From NCBI GenBank assembly GCA_028281265.1, contig JANQKE010000131.1:25275-89274 (forward strand): a stretch of 64,000 nt of DNA, in the 5' to 3' direction. The stretch comes from Alphaproteobacteria bacterium (GTDB lineage: Bacteria > Pseudomonadota > Alphaproteobacteria > DSM-16000 > Inquilinaceae). The translations under genes were made by a program, and so were the position numbers. The notes under the pieces were generated by a model, which was not told the DNA's origin, ran no database searches, and was given only the letters and a program-made list of their open reading frames with translations. Below, piece after piece: positions 34,197 to 41,048 of this stretch. The stretch's first letter is position 1, and each line of letters starts with the position of its first letter.

Positions 34197-34895
34197 ATGA
34201 CCCGTTTCGCCTTCGATCCCCCCGCCACGGCTTGCCTGCCCATCACCGGATCGGACGATATGTTTCCGGTCCGCCGGATCTACTGCATCGGCAAGAACTA
34301 CGTCGCCCATATCCACGAGATGAACGCCGACGAGCGGGACCCGCCGGTGATCTTCATGAAGCCGGCCGACGCGCTGGTGCCGGGCGGCGGGACGATCCCC
34401 TATCCGGTGTTCACCGAGAACCTGCACTACGAAGGCGAACTGGTGGTGGCCCTGAAGTCCGGCGGCTACGACATCGCGGAGGCCGACGCCGAGAGCCACA
34501 TCTTCGGCTACGCGGTCGGGCTCGACATGACCCGCCGCGACCACCAGGCCGCGGCCTTGGCCAAGGGCCTGCCGTGGGAGGTGACCAAGGCCTTCGACCA
34601 GTCGGCCCCGGTCGGCCCGATCACCCGGGTCGAGGATGTCGGCCACGTCACCGACGCCGGCATCCGGCTGTCGGTCAACGGCGAGACCCGCCAGGACGCC
34701 AACATCAACCTGATGATCTGGAACACCAAGGAGATCATCGCCCGGCTGTCGCAGCAGCATCGGCTGACCGCCGGGGACATCATCATGACCGGCACCCCGG
34801 CCGGGGTCGGCGCGGTGGTCACCGGCGACGTCATCGACCTCGGCGTCGACGGCCTGGCGCCCTTGCACGTCGCGATCGGTGCCCGCGCGGCATGA
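34197..34895 (+). CDS. Fumarylacetoacetate hydrolase family protein
   Basis: 232-residue FAH-fold hydrolase or decarboxylase. IYCIGKNYVAHIHEMNADER resembles the family start (GRNYAxHA). PPVIFMKPADALV, the metal-binding acidic cluster in HYEGELVVAL (E-x-E pattern) and GYAVGLDMTRRD follow. It ends with IIMTGTPAGVGAV and GDVIDLGVDGLAP, which are the most conserved FAH blocks. Such enzymes hydrolyse fumarylpyruvate or acylpyruvates or act in ring-cleavage pathways. First gene of the plus-strand operon, with the RraA-like aldolase overlapping it (ATGA). Confidence 0.93.
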   Translation: MTRFAFDPPATACLPITGSDDMFPVRRIYCIGKNYVAHIHEMNADERDPPVIFMKPADALVPGGGTIPYPVFTENLHYEGELVVALKSGGYDIAEADAESHIFGYAVGLDMTRRDHQAAALAKGLPWEVTKAFDQSAPVGPITRVEDVGHVTDAGIRLSVNGETRQDANINLMIWNTKEIIARLSQQHRLTAGDIIMTGTPAGVGAVVTGDVIDLGVDGLAPLHVAIGARAA

Positions 34896-35548
34896 CCGGC
34901 GGGGTGACCGACGGCCGGCCGCCAGCCGGTGCCGATACCGATGACGGGCCGTGGCGGACCTTGGCGGATCTCGGCACGGCCACCTTGGGGGAAGTCGCAC
35001 CGGCGGTGCGGATCCTCGACCCCGGCTTGCGGCCGATCCGACCCGGGCAGGCCTTTGCCGGCCCGGCGGCGACCGTCCGCTGCCCCCCGGGCGACAATCT
35101 CGCCCTGCATCGGGCCATCGCCCGGCTGTCTCGGGACGCGGTGCTGGTGGTCGACTATGGCGGCAGCCTGCAGACCGGCCCGTTCGGGGAGATCCTGGCG
35201 GTAGCCTGCCAGACCCGCGGCGGGCGGGGATTGGTGATCGATGGCGCGGTGCGGGACACCGCCGCCATCGTCGCGCTGGGGTTTCCCGTCATGGCCCGCG
35301 GCCGGGCGATCCCCGGCACCGTCAAGCGGGACCGGGGGGAGCTGGACGAACCGGTCACCGTGGGCGGCGTCCCGATCCGGCCCGGCGACCTGATCGTCGC
35401 CGACGACGACGCGGTCATCGCCCTGCCCGCCGACGGCATCGACGCCGTGATCGACCGGGCGCAGACCCGGCAGGCGGCCGAGCGAGACGCCCTGAACCAG
35501 ATCCGCCAAGGCCGAACCACGCTTGAGGTCTTCGGGCTGACGGACTGA
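34892..35548 (+). CDS. RraA-like / 4-hydroxy-4-methyl-2-oxoglutarate aldolase
   Basis: 218-residue member of the RraA/HMG aldolase family. Family blocks are AGPAATVRCPPGDNLALHRAI, VLVVDYGGSLQTGPFGEILA and RGLVIDGAVRDTAAIVALGFPVMARG, with the Arg-Asp pair in DGAVRD that binds substrate and metal, then GGVPIRPGDLIVADDDAVIALP. The active residues are kept, so it more likely cleaves 4-hydroxy-2-oxoacids (or decarboxylates oxaloacetate) than inhibits RNase E. It starts at ATG overlapping the FAH stop, so the two enzymes are coupled and likely consecutive in one catabolic route ending in pyruvate. Confidence 0.9.
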   Translation: MTGGVTDGRPPAGADTDDGPWRTLADLGTATLGEVAPAVRILDPGLRPIRPGQAFAGPAATVRCPPGDNLALHRAIARLSRDAVLVVDYGGSLQTGPFGEILAVACQTRGGRGLVIDGAVRDTAAIVALGFPVMARGRAIPGTVKRDRGELDEPVTVGGVPIRPGDLIVADDDAVIALPADGIDAVIDRAQTRQAAERDALNQIRQGRTTLEVFGLTD

Positions 35549-35595
35549 GCGGGTTCAGCCATGGCACCGCATCGCGTAGCGCGGCGCGCCTTCGC

Positions 35596-35656
35596 GGATC
35601 GATCCGGCACCCGCCGACTGATCCACCCGGTCGTCCCTGAGAACGCTTTAGGAGCA
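35596..35656 (+). repeat. Repeat family A, partial copy A3
   Basis: GGATCGATCCGGCACCCGCC at the left and CGTCCCTGAGAACGCTTTAGG at the right match the right half of A1 with a few substitutions (A1: GGATCGATCCGGCACGCGCC). The tip TTTAGGAG sits directly before the ATG of the next gene and provides its Shine-Dalgarno. Confidence 0.75.
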
Positions 35657-35661
35657 CCGCC

Positions 35662-36558
35662 ATGACCGCACCCGCCATCGCCGTCCTCGGCACCGGCCGC
35701 ATGGGCACGGCCTTTGCCCGCCGGCTGGTCGAGACGGGCCACACCGTCCTGGTGTGGAACCGGACCCAAGCCGGCACCCAATCCGCCGTCGAGGCCGGGG
35801 CCACACCCGTTGCGACGCTCGCCGACGCGGTCGCCCGAGCCGATACCCTGGTGACCTCGCTGACCGATGCCGCAGCGCTCGACGCGGTCTATCGCGGTCC
35901 GGACGGCCTGATCGCGGCCGGGATCACGGGCCGGCTGTGCATCGAGATGAGCACCGTGCTGCCCACCGACCAGCAGGCGCTGGCCCAGGCCGCGACGGAA
36001 GCCGGCGCGGACTATGTCGAATGCCCGGTCGGCGGGACCGTCGGCCCCGCCCTCAAAGGCGCGCTGCTCGGCCTGGCCGGTGGGGAGCCGAGTGCCTTCG
36101 CCCGGGCCGAACCGATCCTGCGCTGCCTGTGCAAGCGGGTCGACCAGCTGGGGCCGGTCGGCACCGGCTCGGCGATGAAGCTGGCCGTCAATCTGCCGCT
36201 GGCGCTCTATTGGCACGCACTGGGGGAGGCGCGCCGCCTGGTCTCCGGCTTCGCCGTCGACGGCGAGACCTTCGCCGGCGTGCTGGCCGACAGCTCAGCC
36301 GGCCCGACCGTGCTGCGCAACCGCATGGCGGTGGTCGCTGCGACCCTGGACGGCGAGGACCAGCCCGGCACGTTCGACATCGACGGCCTGACCAAGGACC
36401 TCGCCCTCGCCCTCGAATGGGCCGAGCGGACCGGCACGACCCTGCCGCTGGCCGAGCGGGCCTTGACCAGCTACCGGGCCGCCGCCGACACCGGCCTGGG
36501 GCGTTGCGACGGCGCGAGCCTGGCCCGGTTCCTGGCCGCGGGCGATGATGTCCGGTAG
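35662..36558 (+). CDS. NAD(P)-dependent beta-hydroxyacid dehydrogenase (HIBADH/tartronate-semialdehyde reductase family)
   Basis: 298-residue reductase. Rossmann motif IAVLGTGRMGTAFARRLVETG with the pattern GxGxxG. NRTQAGTQSAVEAGATP carries the cofactor-discriminating Asn-Arg, suggesting NADP(H). The substrate signature is MSTVLPTDQQAL and the middle GADYVECPVGGTVGPALKG. The catalytic Lys lies in GSAMKLAVNLPLALYWHAL. The C-terminal helical domain is complete. Members act on 3-hydroxyisobutyrate, glycerate/tartronate semialdehyde or related acids. It follows the FAH-RraA pair after repeat A3 and probably belongs to the same catabolic region, though transcription through the repeat is unproven. 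Confidence 0.92.
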   Translation: MTAPAIAVLGTGRMGTAFARRLVETGHTVLVWNRTQAGTQSAVEAGATPVATLADAVARADTLVTSLTDAAALDAVYRGPDGLIAAGITGRLCIEMSTVLPTDQQALAQAATEAGADYVECPVGGTVGPALKGALLGLAGGEPSAFARAEPILRCLCKRVDQLGPVGTGSAMKLAVNLPLALYWHALGEARRLVSGFAVDGETFAGVLADSSAGPTVLRNRMAVVAATLDGEDQPGTFDIDGLTKDLALALEWAERTGTTLPLAERALTSYRAAADTGLGRCDGASLARFLAAGDDVR

Positions 36559-36625
36559 CGGCCGCCGAGCGGTGCGAAGCGGCACCCCGGACCGGGCCGG
36601 TTCTGCGCGATCGGGCCGACCGCGG

Positions 36626-36651
36626 CCGTACCGCCGGATCCGGCGGTACGG
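36626..36651. terminator. 26-bp perfect palindrome before tauE-like gene
   Basis: CCGTACCGCCGGA / TCCGGCGGTACGG, perfectly self-complementary. It lies 68 bp after the dehydrogenase stop and 34 bp before the exporter start. It may be an attenuator, terminator or operator. There is no U-tract. Confidence 0.4.
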
Positions 36652-36684
36652 GACGCACAACCGCGGCGGAAGGACCGGACGGCG

Positions 36685-37512
36685 ATGAGCGTGCCGATCG
36701 ACCTTGCGGTGCTGCTGCCGATCGTGGCGGCGCTGTTGGCCGCCGGGGCGGCGATCGGCGTGCTGGCCGGGCTGTTCGGCGTCGGCGGCGGGGCGATCAG
36801 CGTGCCGGTGTTCTTCGAGGTCTACGGCCTGCTCGGCATGGCAGACGAGGTGCGCATGCCACTGGCGGTCGGCACCTCGCTGGCGATGATCCTGCCGACC
36901 GCGATCGCCTCCACCCGCGCCCATGCGCGCCGCGGCGGCGTCGACTTCGATCTCCTCAAGCTGTGGGCGCTGCCGGTGTTGGTCGGCGTGGTGATCGGCG
37001 CCGCTTTGGCGCGCGGGGCGACCGCGGCCCTCTACCAGACCGTGTTCGTCTGCGTGGCGACGGTGATGGCGGCGAAACTGCTGCTGGGCAATGCCGCCTG
37101 GAAGGTGCGGGACAGCCTGCCGGGGCCGATCCTGACCGGTGTCTACGGCGGTATCGTGGGGTTCCTGTCGTTCCTGATGGGGATCGGCGGCGGCGCGATC
37201 TCCACCCTGATCCTGACCTTGCACGGCCGGCCGATCCATGCGGCGGTGGCGACGTCGGCCGGGGTCGGGGTGCTGATCGCGGTGCCGGGCATGATCGGCT
37301 ACATCCTGGCCGGCTGGGGCAAACCCGGCCTGCCGGGCGACGCGGTCGGCTATGTCTCCGCGCTCACGCTCGTGGTGACGGTGCCGGTGGCGATGGCCTG
37401 CACCCGCCTGGGCGTCCGCCTCGCCCACGCCCTGTCCCGGACTGTGCTCAGCCGGCTGTTCGGCCTGTTCCTGCTGGTAGCCTGCCTGCGCTTCCTGGCC
37501 GAACTGCTCTGA
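36685..37512 (+). CDS. TauE/SafE-family sulfite/organosulfonate exporter-like protein
   Basis: 275-residue membrane protein with eight predicted helices. The two repeat halves show GVLAGLFGVGGGAISVPVFF and MGIGGGAISTLILTLHG, the duplicated GVGGG motif that defines the TauE/SafE (DUF81) family. The loop MPLAVGTSLAMILPTAIAST and the second AAVATSAGVGVLIAVPGMIGYI are also typical. Members are thought to export sulfite, sulfoacetate or small anions, and here it could protect against a product of the upstream pathway. It stands on the same strand, 127 bp behind the dehydrogenase. Confidence 0.9.
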   Translation: MSVPIDLAVLLPIVAALLAAGAAIGVLAGLFGVGGGAISVPVFFEVYGLLGMADEVRMPLAVGTSLAMILPTAIASTRAHARRGGVDFDLLKLWALPVLVGVVIGAALARGATAALYQTVFVCVATVMAAKLLLGNAAWKVRDSLPGPILTGVYGGIVGFLSFLMGIGGGAISTLILTLHGRPIHAAVATSAGVGVLIAVPGMIGYILAGWGKPGLPGDAVGYVSALTLVVTVPVAMACTRLGVRLAHALSRTVLSRLFGLFLLVACLRFLAELL

Positions 37513-37537
37513 AGCCAGTGCGGACCGTGCCGGATTG

Positions 37538-37896
37538 CACCACCAAGCCACCAAGCGCCCCCAGCGGTTCGGTGCTGCGGCGCACCGTCCGGGATTTGGT
37601 TTCACCACCAAGGTCACCAAGACTGTCGCTTCAATACGGTGATTTCACCACGAAGACCACGAAGAGGCACGACGGCGTTCGGGACGCGGAACGCAGGTCT
37701 TCGAGACCGCCAACCGCCGGTGAGCGATTCTCCCCGACGCGCGAAGCGCGTCAGAAAGACCGACGCCGGCTCGGCCGATGCGGACCGACTTGCGCCGGTC
37801 TCCAGAACTTCTTCGTGCCTCTTCGTGGTCTTCGTGGTGAAATCGACGGTGCACCGCAGCACCGAACCGCTTGGGGCGCTTGGTGGCTTGGTGGTG
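37538..37896. repeat. Fold-back (inverted-repeat) element of about 360 bp
   Basis: Left arm starts CACCACCAAGCCACCAAGCG at 37538 and continues through GCGGTTCGGTGCTGCGG to GCACCGTC (37589). An extra 51-bp segment follows (37590-37640), and then GATTTCACCACGAAGACC... (37641-37680). The right arm (37804-37896) is the reverse complement of both blocks, contiguous and without the extra segment; mismatches are few. The 123-bp centre is unique. The extra segment carries TTTCACCACCAAGGTCACCAAG, itself a diverged copy of the motif. No coding content; it separates the TauE-like and GNAT genes. Confidence 0.85.
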
Positions 37897-37975
37897 AACC
37901 CCATACGCGGCAGGCCACGACGTAGCAGACGTCACCGTACCTGCTCTTCATAGTGTGATCGGAGGCACCCTGCCG

Positions 37976-38578
37976 ATGGCGGATATCACGATCGAGCGGC
38001 TCGACGCGCCGGGGGCGACCGACTGTCTGCCCGATCTGGCAGCGTTGCTGCGGGCCTGCGTGACCGCAGGCGGGGCGGTCAGCTTCGTCCTGCCGTTTTC
38101 GCTCGAGGACAGCGCGGCGTTCTGGCGCCATCAGGTGTTGCCGGGCGTGGCCGCGGGCACCCGGATCCTGCTGGTGGCCCGGACCCATGATCGGGTCGCC
38201 GGCAGCGTGCAGTTGGAGTGCGGGCTGCCGCCCAACCAACCCCATCGCGCCGAAGTCACCAAGCTGCTCGTGCACCCCGACGACCGGCGACGCGGGATCG
38301 CCCGGCTACTCATGCGGGCACTGGAACAGCAGGCCCAGCAGCGGCACCGCAGCCTGATCACCCTGGACACGCGCACCGGGGATCATGCGGAACGGCTCTA
38401 CGCCGATTTGGGGTATCGGGCCGCCGGGGTGATCCCCGGCTTCGCCCGCGACCCCGACGGCGACCGGCTGCACGGCACGACCTACATGTACAAGCTGATC
38501 GGCCCCTCGGAGCCGGGCGGCCCCGCACGGGACGACCCTTCGCCCGGCCGGGCCGACCCGCAGCCGGCCAGCGGCTGA
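37976..38578 (+). CDS. GNAT-family N-acetyltransferase
   Basis: 200-residue acetyltransferase. The acetyl-CoA site is VTKLLVHPDDRRRGIARLLMRALEQQA, with the V-x-x-x-x-R-x-x-G motif as RRRGIA. The C-terminal strand LITLDTRTGDHAERLYADLGYRAAGVIPGF is characteristic. RVAGSVQLECGLPPNQPHRAEV gives strand 4. The substrate is not predictable. GGAGG ten bases upstream supports ATG 37976. The gene sits immediately behind the fold-back repeat and has no functional neighbour. Confidence 0.9.
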   Translation: MADITIERLDAPGATDCLPDLAALLRACVTAGGAVSFVLPFSLEDSAAFWRHQVLPGVAAGTRILLVARTHDRVAGSVQLECGLPPNQPHRAEVTKLLVHPDDRRRGIARLLMRALEQQAQQRHRSLITLDTRTGDHAERLYADLGYRAAGVIPGFARDPDGDRLHGTTYMYKLIGPSEPGGPARDDPSPGRADPQPASG

Positions 38579-38681
38579 CTATCCTTCGTTTTGAATGAGC
38601 CACTTACAACACAGGATGATCGGCTCCAAGACGTGAGAGCCCCTCCTCCGCGCCGTTTCCGGCGCAGGGCGCAAGGGCGCA

Positions 38682-39305
38682 TCAGGCACGCTTGAGCGCC
38701 GCGGTCACCACACCGGCCCCGATCAGCAGGCTGCCGCCGGTGCGGTTGACCCATAGCTGGACGATCGGGCTCCGCACCGCACCGCGGGCGCTCCCGGCCA
38801 ATACCCCGAACAGGGCGGCGTTGATCGTCGCCAGGAGAACGAAAGTGCCACCGAGCAGCAGCACTTGGGGCAGATACGGGTCGTCGGGCCGAACGAACTG
38901 CGGCAGGAACGCCATGAAGAAGACCACGCTCTTGGGGTTGAGTGCGGTCACCAGCCAGGCATCCCGCAGCATGGCCGTCCCGGTCCGCGACGTCGCCTTC
39001 GGCGCCATGGCATCGGTGGCCGGTCGGGTGCGCCACATCCCGATCCCCAGCCAGACCAGATAGGCAGCCCCGACCCATTTGACGATCGTGAATGCCGTGG
39101 CCGACGTGGCGAGCAGGGCCCCCAAACCCAGCAAGGACACCGTTATCGCCGTGGCGTCGCCCAATGCGACGCCGGGGGCGGTATAGGCCACCGTCCGCCG
39201 GCCACCGGACAGCGCATAGCCGACGACCAGCAACACCGTCGGACCCGGGATCAGCAGCAGCACCAGGGTTGCCGCCACAAAAGCCAGATAGAGTTCGACC
39301 GCCAC
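38682..39305 (-). CDS. LysE/RhtB-family amino-acid exporter
   Basis: 207-residue exporter with six helices. The N-terminus reads YLAFVAATLVLLLIPGPTVLLVVGYALSGG with the family PGP motif. GVALGDATAITVSLLGLGAL and WVGAAYLVWLGIGMWR follow, then NPKSVVFFMAFLPQFVRPDDP, the second signature, and a C-terminal SARGAVRSPIVQLW. It probably exports an amino acid or derivative. A perfect 55-bp palindrome lies between its start and the divergent MarR gene. Confidence 0.9.
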   Translation of the reverse strand: MAVELYLAFVAATLVLLLIPGPTVLLVVGYALSGGRRTVAYTAPGVALGDATAITVSLLGLGALLATSATAFTIVKWVGAAYLVWLGIGMWRTRPATDAMAPKATSRTGTAMLRDAWLVTALNPKSVVFFMAFLPQFVRPDDPYLPQVLLLGGTFVLLATINAALFGVLAGSARGAVRSPIVQLWVNRTGGSLLIGAGVVTAALKRA

Positions 39306-39343
39306 GCTGCCCTCCCCTCACGCCCGCTCTGGTTCTCACCTTG

Positions 39344-39398
39344 TAGGGCAAGATTCAGACATGAGGGTGAGTCACCCTCATGTCTGAATCTTGCCCTA
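39344..39398. repeat. Repeat family C, copy C2: perfect 55-bp palindrome
   Basis: 27-bp arms (TAGGGCAAGATTCAGAC... from 39344 and its exact complement ending 39398) around one central base. It has the C1 core pattern TTCAGAC...GTCTGAA and is preceded by CCCGCTCTGGTTCTCACC, which matches the flank of C1. It is located in the shared promoter region of lysE-like and marR genes. Confidence 0.8.
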
Positions 39399-39542
39399 AG
39401 CGACCAGCAATCCCGACGGGGTCTCGCCTGTCAACGCCCGGGCGCCGTGGGAACGGGGGGCCGCCACCGCCCCGTCCGTCGCGGGACGGATGAGCCGGGC
39501 CCCGGCGCTCCGCCCTGGTCGGCTCCGACAGAGTCCGTTATC

Positions 39543-39557
39543 CTTGCAGAATGCAAG
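39543..39557. promoter_or_regulatory. Inverted repeat at the start of the second MarR gene
   Basis: CTTGCA-GAA-TGCAAG, perfect 6-bp arms. It overlaps the first possible start codon (39551) and precedes the alternative start at 39572. TTGCAnnnTGCAA dyads are common MarR-type operators, so it may be an autoregulatory site. Confidence 0.45.
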
Positions 39558-40093
39558 TAGATACCAAAGATATGCCGATCCGTACGCCGCCGGACCGGCC
39601 CTTGGCCCTGGAGCGATGGACCCCGTTCCGGCTATTCACCATCGCAGCGCGGGTGGCCGACACGCTCGGCGCCTATTACGGTCCGCGCCACGGCTTGAAC
39701 CGCGCGGCGTGGCGGGTGCTGGCCGTCGCGGCGGACCGGCCCGGCGTCGGTGCCGGGGAGATCGCACAGGCCGCCGCCCTGGATCCGTTCGCGGTCAGCC
39801 GGGCCATCCGCCAGTTGGTCGCATCCGGACTGGCCCACCGGCAGGCCGGCACGACCGATCGCCGCCGGGCGACCGTGGCCGTCACGGCAGCCGGGGCGGC
39901 GGTCATCGAGGACATCTCCGCCCTCGCCTTGCGGATCGAAGCCGAACTGGTCGGCGGGCTGACCGCTCAGGAATCAGCACTGCTCGATCGCCTCCTGAGC
40001 AGGCTGGACGATGCCAGCCTCCGGATCGCCGCGCGCGGCTGGCGGTCGGCCACCGACGGCACGTCCGTGCCGACACCCGACGAACGGCCATGA
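39551..40093 (+). CDS. MarR-family transcriptional regulator
   Basis: Winged-helix regulator of 180 residues. GLNRAAWRVLAVAADRPGVG, then AQAAALDPFAVSRAIRQLVASGLAHRQ contains the helix-turn-helix, and GTTDRRRATVAVTAAGAAVI the wing with its DRR pattern. It may begin at ATG 39572 (MPIRTPPD), which would leave the dyad at 39543-39557 wholly upstream. Its stop overlaps the start of the EamA transporter (ATGA), so the regulator probably controls that transporter. Confidence 0.9.
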   Translation: MQVDTKDMPIRTPPDRPLALERWTPFRLFTIAARVADTLGAYYGPRHGLNRAAWRVLAVAADRPGVGAGEIAQAAALDPFAVSRAIRQLVASGLAHRQAGTTDRRRATVAVTAAGAAVIEDISALALRIEAELVGGLTAQESALLDRLLSRLDDASLRIAARGWRSATDGTSVPTPDERP

Positions 40094-40968
40094 CGGCCAC
40101 GCTGTTCCTCCTGGCCGCCCTGCTCTGGGGCTCCAGCGCGATCGTGACCGGCCATCAGGCCGGTGCCGGTCCGCCCGAGGTTTCGGTGTTCTACCGGATG
40201 GTGCTGGTCACGGTGCTGATGACCGGATGGTGCCTGGTCACGCGGCGGAACCTGGCGGTCCCGCGCCGGGACCGGCTCTGGGTCCTGCTGCAGGGCGTGC
40301 TGTTCTTCGGTTCGGCCTTCATCCCATTCTACTACGCCACCACATACATCCCCAGCGGGCTGGCGGCACTGGTCCTGTCCACCTCCTCCCTGGTGGCGGC
40401 GGCGGTGGGATGGGCGTTCCTGCGGGCCCGGATCGGCTGGATGACGGTAGCCGGCCTCGTCTGCGGCATCGGCGGGTTGGCGGTGATCGTCTGGCCGCAG
40501 CTTGCCGATCTGACCGGCGGTCCGGATACGGCGATCGGCTTCCTGTGGGCGCTTGTGGCGGCCGGCAGCGTGGGCTGCGGGACGGTCATCGCCGCCCGCA
40601 ACCAGCGCGCCGGACTGCCGATCGCGGTGGTGATGACCTGGACCGGTCTGGCAGGGGCGCTGTTCGCGCTGGGCTGGTGCCTGGTAGCCCGGTCGAGCTT
40701 CGCCGTCGATGCCACGCCGCTTTATCTGCTGGGGCTCGTCTACCTGGCCACCATCGCGTCCTGCGTGACGTTCTTCCTGTATTTCAGCCTGGTGCAACGG
40801 GTCGGCCCCGGCCGGGCGGCCTATACCCTGTCGGCGGTGCCGCTGGTGGCCGTCATCCTGTCGATCCTGTTCGAAGGGCTGGCACCCGACATTGCCCTAG
40901 CGGTCGGTGCGGCCGCGATCGTTGCCGGCAACGTTCTGGTGGCCCGCACCCCTCAGAGCGGCACCTGA
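40090..40968 (+). CDS. EamA/DMT-family transporter
   Basis: Ten-helix drug/metabolite transporter of 292 residues. It shows two EamA repeats: LFLLAALLWGSSAIVTGHQA and IPFYYATTYIPSGLAALVLSTSSLVAAAV in the first, and AIGFLWALVAAGSVGCGTVI to TIASCVTFFLYFSLVQRVGPG and AYTLSAVPLVAVILSILFEG in the second. It is translationally coupled with the upstream marR (ATGA overlap), which argues for regulated efflux of a small metabolite. Hairpin 40971-40992 follows. Confidence 0.9.
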   Translation: MTATLFLLAALLWGSSAIVTGHQAGAGPPEVSVFYRMVLVTVLMTGWCLVTRRNLAVPRRDRLWVLLQGVLFFGSAFIPFYYATTYIPSGLAALVLSTSSLVAAAVGWAFLRARIGWMTVAGLVCGIGGLAVIVWPQLADLTGGPDTAIGFLWALVAAGSVGCGTVIAARNQRAGLPIAVVMTWTGLAGALFALGWCLVARSSFAVDATPLYLLGLVYLATIASCVTFFLYFSLVQRVGPGRAAYTLSAVPLVAVILSILFEGLAPDIALAVGAAAIVAGNVLVARTPQSGT

Positions 40969-40970
40969 CC

Positions 40971-40992
40971 GACGGCGTCCCGACCCGCCGTC
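40971..40992 (+). terminator. Hairpin after the marR-eamA operon
   Basis: GACGGCG (40971-40977) pairs with CGCCGTC (40986-40992) around an 8-base loop, two bases after the stop. No U-tract, so it is only a probable terminator. Confidence 0.45.
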
Positions 40993-41048
40993 GCCCAGGC
41001 TCAACCGACCGCCGCCCCCGAGGCGGGCCGCCGCGCGGGCGGACCGGT

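Noticed and set aside
37513..37975. Small ORFs in the fold-back repeat
   Set aside because: Short frames rich in Arg/Thr/Ser that run through the inverted repeat and mirror it, with no Shine-Dalgarno; treated as non-coding.
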